Origin: Strobilurus pachycystidiatus
Lineage: Eukaryota > Basidiomycota > Agaricomycetes > Agaricales > Physalacriaceae
Direction: 5' to 3'
Assembly: GCA_019915135.1 (NCBI GenBank)
Contig: JAHLMK010000013.1
Location: 1,054,001 to 1,118,000, forward strand
Length of the DNA stretch: 64,000 nucleotides
Shown here: positions 53,063-64,000 of the stretch, one piece after another
Position numbering within the stretch: position 1 is the first letter of the stretch
Layout: every line of letters begins with the position of its first letter
Notes under the pieces: generated by a model
The model's database searches: none
Told to the model about the DNA's origin: nothing
What the model saw: the letters and a program-made list of their open reading frames with translations, nothing else
Translations under genes and position numbers: made by a program

Positions 53063-55306
53063 TCTCCTCCCGTTCAGGCTCAAGACGTGGCGCGTATATG
53101 CCCACAGGGTAGACCGGTACGTTTCTCGTGGATTCATCTTTAGCACATATATATTATATCACCTACATACATCTGCACCCTTTCACATCTGTATCAATCT
53201 GTACGCATCCATACCACTGCATGTTATATCATCATCTATCCTACTGTGTTGACTTTTCAGGCCGCGCCGTATAAGATGCGTTCCCTGTTGTTCTGACCTA
53301 TCAGGCCCAAGGCTTGCTCGACGGATGTGCCCAACAGTACACAATACACTACGGCAACGAACCCGACGCCACATTGACTTCTTTGACCATTCGCGATCTT
53401 TTTAGCTCCGACGCAGAACCTCCTTGTTTGAAGCTTCGAAGCTTATGACCCCACAAGAAAGGTGTTTCTTTTGCGAGGACATGCTGGACTTACTTTCGAA
53501 TCTTCATCAGGCCGCCAATCTTTGCGACGACTCGAGCCACAGCTACGTACCCTGTGTATGCCTTCACGGCGAGGTCTGGAAGACGCCGATGTTTTTCCCA
53601 TTGTCCCATTTCTCGTGACTTAAATGACCGTCGATAGCGGCGGAGCATCGTTCTCGAATCTAGTCCCAGCGTTTCAATTCCCAGTCTCTTCGTGGCGTTG
53701 GGTCATTGGGGCTGACCCACCCTCGATGCCGTGTCCCAGTTTGACCTGACCGATTCGCTTGAGAGTACTCACATCGAAGAGAGAGGTGGGTAATTCGTTC
53801 AATTGATGCTTTCCAGCTGACTTCGTCCTTCCAGACCAGCCCGAGAAGGATGCTCGGAGTCTCTGTCTTTGGCCAGATACTCGCCGGAACCTATCTGCTT
53901 TTACTCAACACCTAGTATCGGGGTGTCGGGGACACCGTGGAGCACCCGGTCGCGGGCTTAGTTGCTACGGCTTTGTGCTCGCTCGGGCGCTAACGCCACA
54001 GTGCTCGCAACGTTGTCAATATTCGGCCACGTCTCACGTTCTAGCACGGACGCGTCCACGGGCAATTCATGGTGTCCATCGTGCTATTGACGGTTTCACA
54101 GGACCTTCGAAGAGGGCGTTGGCCACTGGGACAATCTTTTGGACACTTTGGGGCAAGATCCTGAGCGTGTAGACAGGCACATACCTCCAGGCTCCCCCAC
54201 CCTGACTTCCGGCTCGCAACGTCTCAAACGAAACGGGTGGTCTGAGACTATGAGTGCGTTGTATCCACACAGCCAAGGACGACGATGAAGGTGCGCACCG
54301 ATACCCAACGGTCCCGACGACGATAGCGCGTTTGACACACACTCACGGTAATTCTGTAGCACCCCTCTACACGCTGTCTCAATCTACCGTTTCTCTCTCC
54401 CAGATCAGTAAGCATCTGCTCTAAAACTATATTGATTTTCTCGGCCCAAAAATAGTTTCACAATCTGGTCTTGTCAAACTACGACAGCGCGGTACCTTGC
54501 TGTTGACTTGGTGCCTCGCCATCCAATGATCTGTGTGAGTCTTCTATGTGAGTCTTCTATGTGAGTCTTCTCACCAGCGTTACAGATGTGTGCGAAATAA
54601 GTCTTAGCGCCCCGAGGTAAGGAGCGGAATGTATTTGTCAATACCGGGACCCAGCGGAACGGTAGTCGGAATGACGCTCTCTTAGAGGTGGCGTTCATTG
54701 TCAATTTCGGATGATCACCACGGTGTCGCGCCTGCGTCTTACATCCCACCACGGATGGGTCCACGGTAGATTCTCTAGTACCCTCTTTACACGATGTCTC
54801 AATTTGCGGCCGTTTTTCTCATATTGGTGAACATCTGCCCCGAGCTGATGTCGGTGTCCCTCTTCCCTCAGATATTGAACCTCACATGCCTCCAGGCTAC
54901 CGGCAGCTCAAAACCTTCCGATCGCACGGAACCCTGCTATCAACTCGGTGATCTATGTGAACTTTCTCACCAACGTATCGTCATCACAAGTAAAGGCTGA
55001 CCTCGGCAGTCAGGACTTTTTCGGACGTGAGGCATTTATCGTTGTTCTTGGCGATCCTCCCACGAAGGAGCTATCAGCGCTTCCTTTGAAGTTATTTATG
55101 GGAACTCTCATGGTGCCTGTCCAGTCACCGCCCTCGAAAGGCATTGGAAAACGCTCATCCTTTTGTCTCATAATTCAACGAACGAACGACCTGGTGACAC
55201 AGAGCGCATGCATCGTTTCACTCGGAGTCCTAGACTGGGACGAAGTTGAAAGTATTTAAGCAGCAGAAATTGTCCGAGAGCAATTCAGACACAAAGCCTC
55301 ATAACA
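53063..55306. other. Long gene-poor region with degenerate duplications
   Basis: No convincing gene is present. The block 54360-54570 is a diverged copy of 54780-54980 (shared: ACACG-TGTCTCAAT, ATCTGC, GATC-GTGTGAG/CTTTCTCACCA). A 13-bp unit TGTGAGTCTTCTA is repeated three times at 54534-54572. The words GGCACATACCTCCAGGCT (54175) and CTCACATGCCTCCAGGCT (54879) also match. This looks like the decayed remains of a duplicated gene or element; its identity is unknown. Confidence 0.5.
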
Positions 55307-55853
55307 ATGCGTCTTCAACTCTCTGTCCTCTTCGCTGCTGTCATCTCCGCGCCGCTCGTCATGGGCGTGGACTTCCCTATCCAAGTCGGCCTCAACAACA
55401 CTTTCACGTACACCCCGAACCAGATCTTCCCCGCCATTGGGGACACCGTCACGTTCCACTACCTCACCAGGAACCGTACGCAGAGTCTGCTCTTCAGTAT
55501 GTCTTGCACTCAGCTGACGGTATATTCGCAGACTCGGCAACGACTACCACCTTCGTCAACCCTTGCCCCCCTCCTCCGGGCGGCGTAGGCCCGAACCAGT
55601 TCGACAGTGGATTGTAAGTTGTCTCTCCTCATCGACGACTCCGAGTCGCTCGCTGATATACTTTCTCAGCCATGACGCACCGACCGATCCCGGAAGCACG
55701 TTCACCACCACCATCCTCGATCTCGAGCCGCACTGGGTTTCTTGCATGCAAGCCGCGGGAGCCCACTGCCGCTTGGGCATGACGCTCTCCATCAACCCGA
55801 CGGCCGACCAAACCGAGGCGCAGTTCATGGCGAATGCCATTGCTTCAACTTGA
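55307..55853 (+). CDS. Small secreted cupredoxin
   Basis: Three exons, 55307-55496, 55532-55613 and 55670-55853, give 151 aa. A clear signal peptide (MRLQLSVLFAAVISAPLVMG) precedes a plastocyanin-like domain. The copper ligands are visible: His in TVTFHYL, then the Cys, His and Met of SCMQAAGAHCRLGM. The spacing is as in extracellular serine-rich cupredoxins of fungi, but the Ser-rich GPI tail is absent, so the protein is probably released. Such proteins carry a mononuclear type-1 copper centre for electron transfer; a role in lignocellulose or cell-wall oxidation is inferred only. Intron 1 (55497-55531) is just 35 nt, with a good CTGAC branch site, the shortest well-supported intron in the window. 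Confidence 0.88.
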
Positions 55854-56625
55854 AAGTATCGGGGGCGAGAAGAAAGAAGTCAATAAGGAAGTGTATTCTG
55901 TATGGATTGGTAGCTCGTGCATGTAGTCGAAGGTTGTGTACGCCGAATAAGCTCAATCGAATTGTGAGATTGGAAGTAGTGTTTTTGTTGTGTTGACTGC
56001 CATCGGCCCATCGCTCAACGCCTTGCTTTGTCATTCACGTAGCTTTTTCCTTCGAGACGCATTGGTGAACATGGGACGGCCTGAATGGGATCGGACACCC
56101 TGCTGAGGATTGAACGCTTTGACTAGATCAAACATCTAGAGCACTCTGCTCTCAGTCGTACATCCATTGTCTGTAACATGTACTATTTGTGGAACATCCC
56201 GGCAGAGCAGAGGCCGAGCGCCATGCCGTCGTGCCGAACCACGACCACGGATCCTGTTCGCCGCTTCTTCATCCTGACCATCACTGCATCAAACTATCAT
56301 CCATACGGAGAGTCAAGCAACTTTGTTCCAGCTTGCACCTCGCGATCTATCAGCCACAATTTAGTGAACCCCGTGTGCCAATGAAGTGCGTAGCACTCGG
56401 GCTGAGTTCGAGATGCTTGCCCATCAGACAGGTTGCTAGTTCTCCCGCGTATCCTTTCATTTCTCATCAAATCACCAGTGACATTGAACACGTCCAACAC
56501 CATCAAATGATCATCGACAGTCTGGGAACCGTCTTTCGGATAGCCTGCCGGTCGTACCAGATGCACTGCCATGTATCCTCTTCCACGAACAACGTTGTCC
56601 ACTCCGTGACTAGTACTGACTACGC
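55854..56625. other. Intergenic region
   Basis: It holds the 3' flank of the cupredoxin gene and the upstream region of the glutaminase-like gene. Open frames at 56178-56629 are not protein-like. Nothing else is visible. Confidence 0.5.
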
Positions 56626-59600
56626 ATGAAGGCCCTGGCATCCCTCGTCGCGTGGACGACACTCTATGGCCGACTTGCGCAGGCGCAAATATACCCTGCT
56701 ACGATTCCCCTGGCGGTTCGGACGCCCCATTTCAACAGCTACCTCAATACACAAGTGGGACATGTCCACAACGAATGGACACGAGTGTGGACTCTCGATG
56801 ATGTAACTCAATCTATCCTGTGCGAGCCATGGAGACTCATGTCTGCTAGCTGCTCGACCTGTCCATCGAGATATTGATTATGGTCGATGGCGAAACTTTT
56901 GGACTCATTGGCGGGCCACCATTGACTAATGTCACGGCAACGAACTTAACCAATCTGGAGCTGACTCCAACGAGAACCATCATGCAAATTCTTGCGGGGC
57001 CAGTGGATGTCAATGTTACCTTCCTGAGTCCGATTGAGGTGCGTAATATTATCATGCTTTGCTCCGAACACAACCTCAACCTTGCTCTCATCGCGTAGCC
57101 GGACGATCTTGTCCTGCAATCGTTGCCATTTGCGTACATATATGTCGACGCACAAAGCGCGGACGGAAGAGAACACTCCATTCAACTCTACGCAGATGTA
57201 ACTGCTCGTGAGCCGTTCGTACTTTCGTTCAACTTCGACAGGCTCAAGACATTCCAGAATGGCTGTCCGGTGACCCAACTCATACGGTAGAATGGGGTAC
57301 AGTCAAAATGCCCAATCTGACTTACCATCACGCTACTCAAACGGAACCTTCGCCTTTTGACGAAATCAACAACGTGGCGGAGGACTCCACGCTGTACTTC
57401 GCATTTCCCACTGTGAGCATGCCACTGTTTTTCTCAGACCATCAACTACATGTCGAGCTCTACCTGTTAGGGCGACAAAGTAACGTACCAAACTGGCGAC
57501 AGCGGGGTTTCGCGGCCACTCTGGATGGCGAAGAAGACCTTGAACAATATCGAGGAAACAAATGCTCGTGCTATCAACGAGTCTGTCTCTCGCTTCAAGG
57601 TTTCGACGAAAGCTGACGCAGCGTTTATAGTCACTTCCCAACATTCTCTTTTGCTTTGGATCTGGGTACATCTGCAGGCACCTCGGATTCCGTAATGTGG
57701 GCGTTCGGACTGACGAGGAGTCCTTCCATCCTATGCAATGACCAGGAGCGGTATCCTTACTATTGGACGCGCTACTCTAGCATCGATGATGCGGTCAGCG
57801 TTCCACCTCCATCTGGCTTCCAGTGCTGACTGGTCCCATCTATAGATCACAGCTTTCGTTTCGGACTTCGACAACGCTCGCGACCGGGCTGTGGGATTGG
57901 ATGATACACTGATCTCAGCAGCTGGTCAGTTTTCAGAAGAGTATGCCACTCTGGTCTCCGTGGCCGCGCGTCAGGCTATGGCGGGTGTTGAGATAACAAC
58001 GAGTAAGAACGCCGCGGGGACATTTAGCCAGTCGGACATCATGAGCTTCATGAAGGACACCGGGGCTTCCCAGTCAGCTTTTCTCTTACTGATCTTTGCT
58101 TTCCTTCGTTCTCAAATTCTTCTGTAGACGCGTGAACCCCGTCGAAGTCATGTACGCCGCTTTTCCAGCCTTCTTGACCATCAACGCGACTTGGGCTGCT
58201 TACCTGCTGGAGCCTCTTCTTCGAGGGCAGATACACAACGGAACTGGGGCCAACTATGCAGCTCCTGATCTAGGTCCTCGAGCTCCTCCTAGTACTTAGA
58301 TTCTTGCTGACCTGCTATAATTTACAGGGACGTCTTTCCCTAAGGTGGCCGTACATGTCTCTCCGCCTGTAGACATGTCCATTGAAAGTCAGTTACCTAC
58401 TCTGGTCCTCTGAGATATGCATATGGAGATTGACTCGGCCGACAGACAGCGGTGATATGCTTTTCATGGTATGGGCACAGGCTACGTTCTCTGGCGACGC
58501 GTCTCTGCTCAAGGCTGATGTTCGTGTGTGTCCAGTTTGTTACACGAGCTTCTGCTGAACTGTCGTTTGCAGTACACTCTTTTGAAGACTTGGGCGGATT
58601 ACCTCGTCTCTCTTACGGCGACACCTTCAGGCTTGTGCGTTAACACTCATGTCTTATTTGGCAGCGTGGACGCCGACAACCTTGATAACGCAAACTTGGC
58701 GTTGAAGGGAATCATCGGCATCAAGTGCATGGCCGCAATCTCAGACGCCGTAGGTATGAAGGATGACAGCACGAAGTATTCGGTTCGTGTTTTGTGCGAT
58801 GATGACCAGGTTGATTAAGACTGACCAGCTCGAAGACAAAGGCTCACACCTACATTTCCAAATGGAGTGAGCGGGTGGTACAAAACGGGCACATCGTTTC
58901 CTCCTACGGAAACTCGTCTTCGTGGAGCCTCGTGTACAATCTCTACGCCGATCGTCTACTTGGGACTCAGCTTGTAAATGATTCTGTAGGTATCTAAGAG
59001 AGTCCATCGCCACCGCATGCTCACATTCACCAGGTGTACAGCTCTCAGGACGCCTTCTATGCACACGAGCTTACGACCAGTGGTCCGCTTTCTCACATCC
59101 CGAACAATTTGAATGATGCTCATGACTACCGAAATCAGGCGGCGCCTACGGTCTTCCGTTCGACAGTTCGACCGGAAGTATCGATACAAAATCGAGTACG
59201 TACCAGACTTGGCGTTTCTATTCATCAAGACTCACACTCACTCGATAGCCTGGTCAATGTTTGTCTCAGGTTCGACTCTGAACGCGACTCTGCGCAACCA
59301 GCTTGCTTCGGGTGTGTATGCCAAGATGACATCAAACACCAGCGAGGGCGTGTTTCCCACCACGTTCACCTACAACACTGGCAACACGACGGGTGGTATA
59401 GCCAGGTTAGATTGCGTTGTTGCTGTCCTCTCTCTCCAGACTGAGCATCTCGTCCTTACACAGTCCGGCGCAGGGGGCACTGTTCTCTTTGTTGGCTCTG
59501 AAGCAAGTGCATCGCCGTCATAAGCCTCTCGTACACTCATCTTCCCTCATAGTCTCTGTTAGGTTGAGATCCCTGTTGAATCTATACGATAACAACTACG

Positions 59601-60330
59601 TGTTAGCCTCAGACGAAGATGGAAACAACGACTGTATTTTATACCTATACGATAACAACTACGCGTTAGCTAAGTAGAGTGAGTAAAGGTATGACTAGGA
59701 GTGGAGACCGACTTACCCTCAGACGAAGATGGAAACAACGACTGAGGGAAAGGAAGGGATGGAGGCGGAGACTTCCCCATGGGGGAAGGCGCAGGTAAAT
59801 ACAACACAACACGGATAAGATAGGGCACGGTACACTACGGGTCCAACAGTCTCAACCGTACCACGCCGACTGGAGGCGGTTCTATGGATCTCTCCGGGCC
59901 GGATACTAACAGGAAAACCCTTGCCGCCATCGTAGGAGGCACTCTGGGCGGTCTTGGACTCATCTCCCTCTCTGGCGTCATTACCTTTTACTCTCGCCGC
60001 CGTCTGCGGAAGGCAAGGGATGTGGAAAGTCATACGGTGGTGCAATCTGATACCCTAAATGCCGTCACGCCTGCAGACTTGAGAGAGGAGACACTCGTAC
60101 AACCGCGGACTTCAAACATCAAGTCGCCAGTCAGACTCGACTGGGAGGTCGATGCGGATCTCGATGATCCGCCGTCTCCCGGCCCACCCCACCCACACAG
60201 GAGAGATTCGGATGCGGGGAGTAGAATCCTGATATCGCGGCACGAGTTGGAGGATATGCAACGGGAGATGGAAGAGATGCGCGCTCAAACGATCTTTTGT
60301 GCTCCTCCACCCGAATATCAACCGAGCTGA
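56626..60330 (+). CDS. Glutaminase A-like protein with C-terminal membrane anchor
   Basis: Seventeen exons close in phase to 849 aa: 56626-56802, 56850-57038, 57099-57207, 57258-57412, 57471-57580, 57631-57793, 57846-58072, 58128-58273, 58328-58387, 58446-58519, 58573-58782, 58836-58985, 59034-59079, 59139-59195, 59249-59405, 59464-59502 and 59850-60330. A signal peptide leads to QIYPATIPLAVRTPHFNSYL, the start of the GtaA family. VSRPLWMAKKTLNNIEETNA, VNPVEVMYAAFPAFLTINAT, LLKTWADYLV and YGLPFDSSTGSIDTK fit the family's DUF5127, DUF4965 and DUF1793 regions. After them a Thr/Gly linker precedes one transmembrane helix (AAIVGGTLGGLGLISLSGVI) and a basic-acidic cytosolic tail. The family includes secreted fungal glutaminases that release glutamate from glutamine. 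Intron 16 (59503-59849) has a GC donor and is 347 nt, about six times the usual size. A 30-nt optional intron in exon 11 (58634-58663) is possible. Confidence 0.88.
59581..59744 (+). repeat. Short direct repeats inside the long GC-AG intron
   Basis: TATACGATAACAACTACG occurs at 59582 and 59649, and CAGACGAAGATGGAAACAAC at ~59610 and ~59720. They lie within intron 16 of the glutaminase-like gene and account for much of its extra length. No inverted ends or target duplication is visible, so this is not a clear transposon. Confidence 0.7.
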
Positions 60331-60807
60331 ATACCATAGGGATTCTGCGAAGGAGACGGGATGGTAGGATTGCGAGCTTGTGAGGCAGCGGGAACGGTGT
60401 GTGTGGACCGGTCGCCGGCAGTGGTGAGCAGATGAGGTGCCCTAGGCCTTGTACCTTCCAAACAGAGTCACGTGAGAAGGAATATGACACTGGTGGTATC
60501 GACAAGTGTTGGACAAGTGTCGGTCAGGAGACGTGCATTGATTGGATGGAACACATTCGTGATCACATGTATGGGTTCTTTTGACAGCGGATGTCTCTAA
60601 ACAACCGTACCAGCCGTACCGCGTGGAGTTCTGGTAATCGCTCTTACCAGAGCGACGCTTTTAGTACGCTCTCGAAGCATTAATCGCGGTGCTCTTGACT
60701 CAGACTCACGGCGTAATTTAGCCATCTCGGAAGGATGAAAATTCTGGTTGCAGTGTGAGCCTGAGGTACTTAAGGACTGCTCCAGTATCAAGTTAGGCAT
60801 CAGCAAC
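60331..60807. other. Intergenic region
   Basis: This is the region between the glutaminase-like gene and nitroreductase 2. No gene, repeat or RNA gene can be supported. Confidence 0.5.
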
Positions 60808-61804
60808 ATGTCTGCCTCCACTGTCACTCTCTCCACCACAACATCTCTCTCGACCTCAACGCCGGCTTCCCCGGCTTCCATCGTGGATTCTTTGCTCAAG
60901 AACCGTTACTCCTCCCGATACTACTTGCCTACCCCAGTTGAGCGATCAACTATGGAGGAAATCATTGACGCGGCTCGGTTCACTCCATCCGCGAGCAATC
61001 TCCAGTACGTTCACTACTTGACTGATATGGCACTATCGTATTTGCGCTGAAATTACAAATCCAGGCCATGGGCAAAAGTATACGTCTTGACGGGCGATGT
61101 ACTTGCGTCCATAACTGCCGACATGTCACGCAAATACGACGAGGACAAAATTGGAGAAGACGACGCAGAATATCAGTTCTACCCAGCAGACCTACCACCA
61201 CTGTATCTCATGCGGCGGCATGAGTTTGGCAGGACCTATTACGGTGCCATGGGAATTCAGAAGAGCGACTCTGATGGGAGGAAGAAGGTGGTGCGCCGCA
61301 ACTAGTAGGTTTCTCCTCCCAGTGTAACGCAAGTCCCAATCTAAGGACACATCTGTATAGTTCATTCTATGGTGCACCTGTAGGGCTTATATTTACTATC
61401 AATAGGGAGCTTACTGCAAGTATGACCTTGCCCTTGACAATCACTCCTCTCGTACTTGCTAAACCTCGTGGCGCAGGCTCTTGGATCGACATGGGGTACT
61501 TCCTACAGAGCGTTGCAATGGCGGCCCGTGCCAGAGGTCTCGAAACAGTCTCCGAGGTAAGCAAATTCTCAAGCCGCATCGGACGAGATGCGAAAGACCC
61601 GAAGTTGTGTTGATGCCCGAATTACAGCAAAGCGTTGCCCGACTCCATCACATTTTGCGGGAACGACTACAAATTAGTGACAATGAACTCGTTCTCATTG
61701 GGATGGCGTTGGGCTACCCAGATCTGCAACAAGTCTCCCAATTATATGCCCGCCCGCCGAAGCGCCCAGTCTCTGATATCGCGGTCTTCGATGGCTTTGA
61801 TTGA
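60808..61804 (+). CDS. Nitroreductase family protein, copy 2
   Basis: Five exons, 60808-61004, 61065-61304, 61361-61419, 61477-61556 and 61628-61804, give 250 aa. Exon 3 (59 nt) and exon 4 (80 nt) have exactly the lengths seen in copy 1, and all phases agree. NRYSSRYYLPTPV and DAARFTPSASNLQPW match copy 1 almost residue for residue, while the middle (the loop around residues 90-130) differs. It ends with VSDIAVFDGFD, so the longer tail of copy 1 is probably secondary. Role as for copy 1: FMN-dependent reduction of nitro or quinone compounds. It lies between the glutaminase-like gene and the intradiol dioxygenase, an aromatic-ring enzyme, which may hint at a shared role in aromatic compound turnover. 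Confidence 0.9.
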
Positions 61805-61870
61805 TCGAGCAGTACAGTATTATCAATATCGCCGGCCAGTACTAGTTCCTGTCAAGACCGACATTCACGT

Positions 61871-61894
61871 TGGTAGGTAGGTAGGTAGGTATGT
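61871..61894 (+). repeat. GGTA/GTAG simple repeat
   Basis: About five GTAG units are followed by GTATGTACATAGATA. A similar GTAGGTAGGTACATAGATAG word occurs near 22203. It is probably slippage DNA of no coding role. Confidence 0.7.
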
Positions 61895-62020
61895 ACATAG
61901 ATACGACGATTTCTGGAGATGACTTGCAACGATGTTCCATTATGATATAGCTCAACAATCGGTCATCTTAAGTACTACCCATGCGTCTCTCAAGTCAGTC
62001 AATGAGGCCCACCTCAGCCA

Positions 62021-63286
62021 CTAATTAGCAACACCACCGTTCTCGGTCAATCTAGCGGCAGCCTTGATAGTGTGTGATGTTGTGAGATCGATGCCCACAG
62101 CCGCCCACAGCACCAGGCCGTCCGAGACACTGTCGCCAAGGTAGACGTATTCAAGGACAGGATCTATGCTCTTCGCCTCTCCCGCCAAGATGCTATCTTG
62201 AGCATTGGTGGTAAGCTGTTGCCTGTTTGTAGCGTATGGTTGTGTCTTCTCGACCTCAGTGATGAGATCCTGGTCGAAGAAGATTTGCCCGACGTGCGAA
62301 ACGGTGGCGCTGACGAATGTGCCGTTGCTGAAGGCGGTTCCGTTCTGGTGTGCGGCGATGTGGATGTGTGTGGCGCGGCTGATGTAGTGACCGGGGAAGA
62401 TGGAGAGCCACTGTGCGACACCGTCGGCGTCGGTAGCCTGAATACCACGCAGAGCAGTATTGTTCTGCAGATCGTCAGGATGTCAGTTCTTGCTTTGAGT
62501 CCAATAGAGGGTGTTGCTTACGATGTTCGAAGCATCGCTGCTGACTCCATTTCCTTTGGCCACTATGCCAGTGTAGACACCAGTCGCGTTGGCTGATGGC
62601 CGCATTAGCTTCTGACTATCTCGAGGAGGCTGAAAGACTTTACCATGCCAGAAGTCGACGTACACGCCGGAAACCGGTTCACAAGTACTGACGTCGATCA
62701 ATTGAAGATCGATGTAGGTGTCGACACCCGCTTCGGCCTCCCGGATATCCCAGCGAACATATTCGCCTTGAACGTCTAGACGTGTAGGATGAGAACACTG
62801 AGCAAACTTGACATGAATGGTATCGAAAAGACTCACAGTAAGGTCCTTCAGTTACTTCGGGACCGAGGACACAGGTGCTGATTCCCTCGAAGAGCGTAGC
62901 AGCATCGGTGTTGTTCGTGACGCCAGTCAAGTTGGAGTGATGGTCGGTGGCGAGGACGGTACCAAGGTCGCGTTTGAAAGGAGCGCTGGCTCCTGTGCCA
63001 TGAATGAGCAACCCCGATCCAGTAGATATCTGATAAGATACTTACCAAGCGAGCGCTTGCGCCGAGCCGTTTTGGCAAACTCTTCGCGCCTCTGTTTGGC
63101 GCGCTCATAGACACCGCCACGCTTCGAGAGTTCTGCCTGACATCCCGCCAAAGAGCTCCGGGCTTGCAGTTGGAATTCGGCGCGCTTAGCATACTCGACG
63201 CTACCAGGTTGGACATGGGGATGCGCGGAGACAGAGACTGCCAGCGAAGCGAAGGTCACTGCCAGAGATACAAGTTGGGGGACCAT
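62021..63286 (-). CDS. Secreted intradiol ring-cleavage dioxygenase
   Basis: Five exons on the minus strand, 63046-63286, 62837-62992, 62644-62775, 62522-62592 and 62021-62464, give 347 aa with closed phase. A signal peptide (LVSLAVTFASLAVSVSAHP) is followed by a charged KR/E-rich propeptide. The catalytic domain shows EGPYYVQGEYVRWD, with the first Tyr ligand completed across the 62776-62836 intron. VSGVYVDFWH, FPGHYISRATHIHIAAH (the second Tyr and both His iron ligands) and FVSATVSHVGQIFFDQDL follow. Together these are the non-haem Fe(III) Tyr2-His2 site of protocatechuate/catechol dioxygenases. Such secreted enzymes open catechol-type rings between the hydroxyls, using oxygen, and in basidiomycetes act on lignin-derived aromatics. 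The donor of the first intron is followed by an alternative acceptor close by; I chose the one that gives the conserved G-P-Y-Y-V block. Confidence 0.92.
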
Positions 63287-64000
63287 GACTGTGGATGATG
63301 GGCGGGGTATCGAGGGACCAGGTGTTGTTGAGCCCCTTCAGCCTTCTCAGTGTCTTTTATACTATTGTGCTAGTATCTTGATCTTCTCATTGCTAAAAAG
63401 CGCAGTCAGAACCATTTGAATGGAAAGGGAACGAGAACCATGAGTGCGTGCAACGAAGCTGCGCAGCTCTGATTTTGCTTGGCATGGAGGGTGCCGAAGT
63501 AAGAGGATCCAATCAGCATGCTTGGTTTGCACCGAGGTTGATGGGAGCTCCAAGAACATACGCGACGAGGACTACGAACGAGCGGGTCGTACGTATGCTC
63601 ACTGTATGTGTTGTATCACGCAAGTATCACGAGCAATAGCATTCGAATATCAACAAGCATTGTTTCAACCTCCAATTGCTCGTCCAAGACTCAGGAAAGA
63701 ACAGAGTTGCGGGCCTACAACAGACTACATGTCCACAGTCTCAGAGAACAGCGTCCGCTTGTTCTTCGTAACTCAGTCGTAAGTTAACTCATGCAAAAGT
63801 GCCTTATCACGTAGGTTGTACCATCTATACACCGAGGTTGTATTCACTTGGCTGTTCTACTCATGACATGCATGAACCGCATGACGACTCACGCGAAGTG
63901 TTTTGAGTATCAGGGTGAGATGCGCAAAGATTGAGGATCAATCATGATGGTGTCCATACTGTGTCCATACGTTCCACGCAGGTTCCACGGCGCCATGTCG
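63287..64000. other. Terminal region without a visible gene
   Basis: This holds the promoter side of the dioxygenase gene and further sequence to the window edge. Open frames here are short and not protein-like; nothing else can be supported. Confidence 0.5.

Noticed and set aside
58634..58663. A 30-nt intron in the glutaminase-like gene (GTGCGT..GGCAG)
   Set aside because: The stretch is in frame and open, so it may be coding; 30 nt would be shorter than any well-supported intron here. Left as an option in the annotation.
1..64000. CRISPR arrays, bacterial operons, rRNA and tRNA genes
   Set aside because: None is expected in a fungal nuclear window. I saw no spaced identical repeats of CRISPR type and could not support any tRNA cloverleaf by eye; a tRNAscan run would settle the latter.

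Overview
The window looks like nuclear DNA of a filamentous basidiomycete, most likely an Agaricomycete. Genes are split by many 45-65 nt introns with GT..AG ends and CTRAC-like branch points, and the protein families (giant DUF3638 protein, secreted intradiol dioxygenase, cupredoxin, DENND6, SPT2, glutaminase A, TKL-type kinase, FLDD-type Ty3 element) fit that group. Function calls rest on reading translated sequence and family knowledge; no database search was run.

Left part (1-28 kb): the 3' end of a secreted Ser/Thr/His-rich protein; an unrecognised ORF; a ~3,109-residue DUF6606/DUF3638/DUF3645 protein with one apparent single-base frameshift; an O-methyltransferase; an F-box/LRR-like protein; then a rearranged locus with three paralogous short-chain dehydrogenases and one SnoaL/NTF2-like protein. 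Two of the dehydrogenases lie in a ~1.9 kb inverted repeat, and between the arms is a displaced copy of the F-box gene's 3' end. Next come an ADP-ribosylglycohydrolase, a beta-lactamase-like serine hydrolase whose start codon is out of frame, and a small one-pass membrane protein.

Middle (28-45.6 kb): one host gene, read on the minus strand, has been cut in two by a 14.8 kb Ty3/gypsy LTR retrotransposon. The gene encodes an N-terminal array of seven PAM2-like motifs (poly(A)-binding-protein docking peptides) followed by a protein kinase domain. The retrotransposon has 603-bp LTRs that look identical, a CTACT target duplication, PBS and PPT, a gag-protease ORF that overlaps the pol start at TAATG, a complete pol, and between pol and the 3' LTR a block of minisatellite followed by four antisense genes. 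Three of these have introns and two encode Cys-rich zinc-finger-like modules.

Right part (46-64 kb): two nitroreductase-like paralogs with the same intron phases flank a DENND6 homolog, an SPT2 chromatin protein, a small secreted cupredoxin and a 17-exon glutaminase A-like protein with a C-terminal membrane anchor. A secreted intradiol ring-cleavage dioxygenase closes the window. Intergenic DNA here carries several diverged tandem repeats. The most notable points are the PAM2-array kinase, its very recent disruption, and the antisense gene cassette carried by the retrotransposon.
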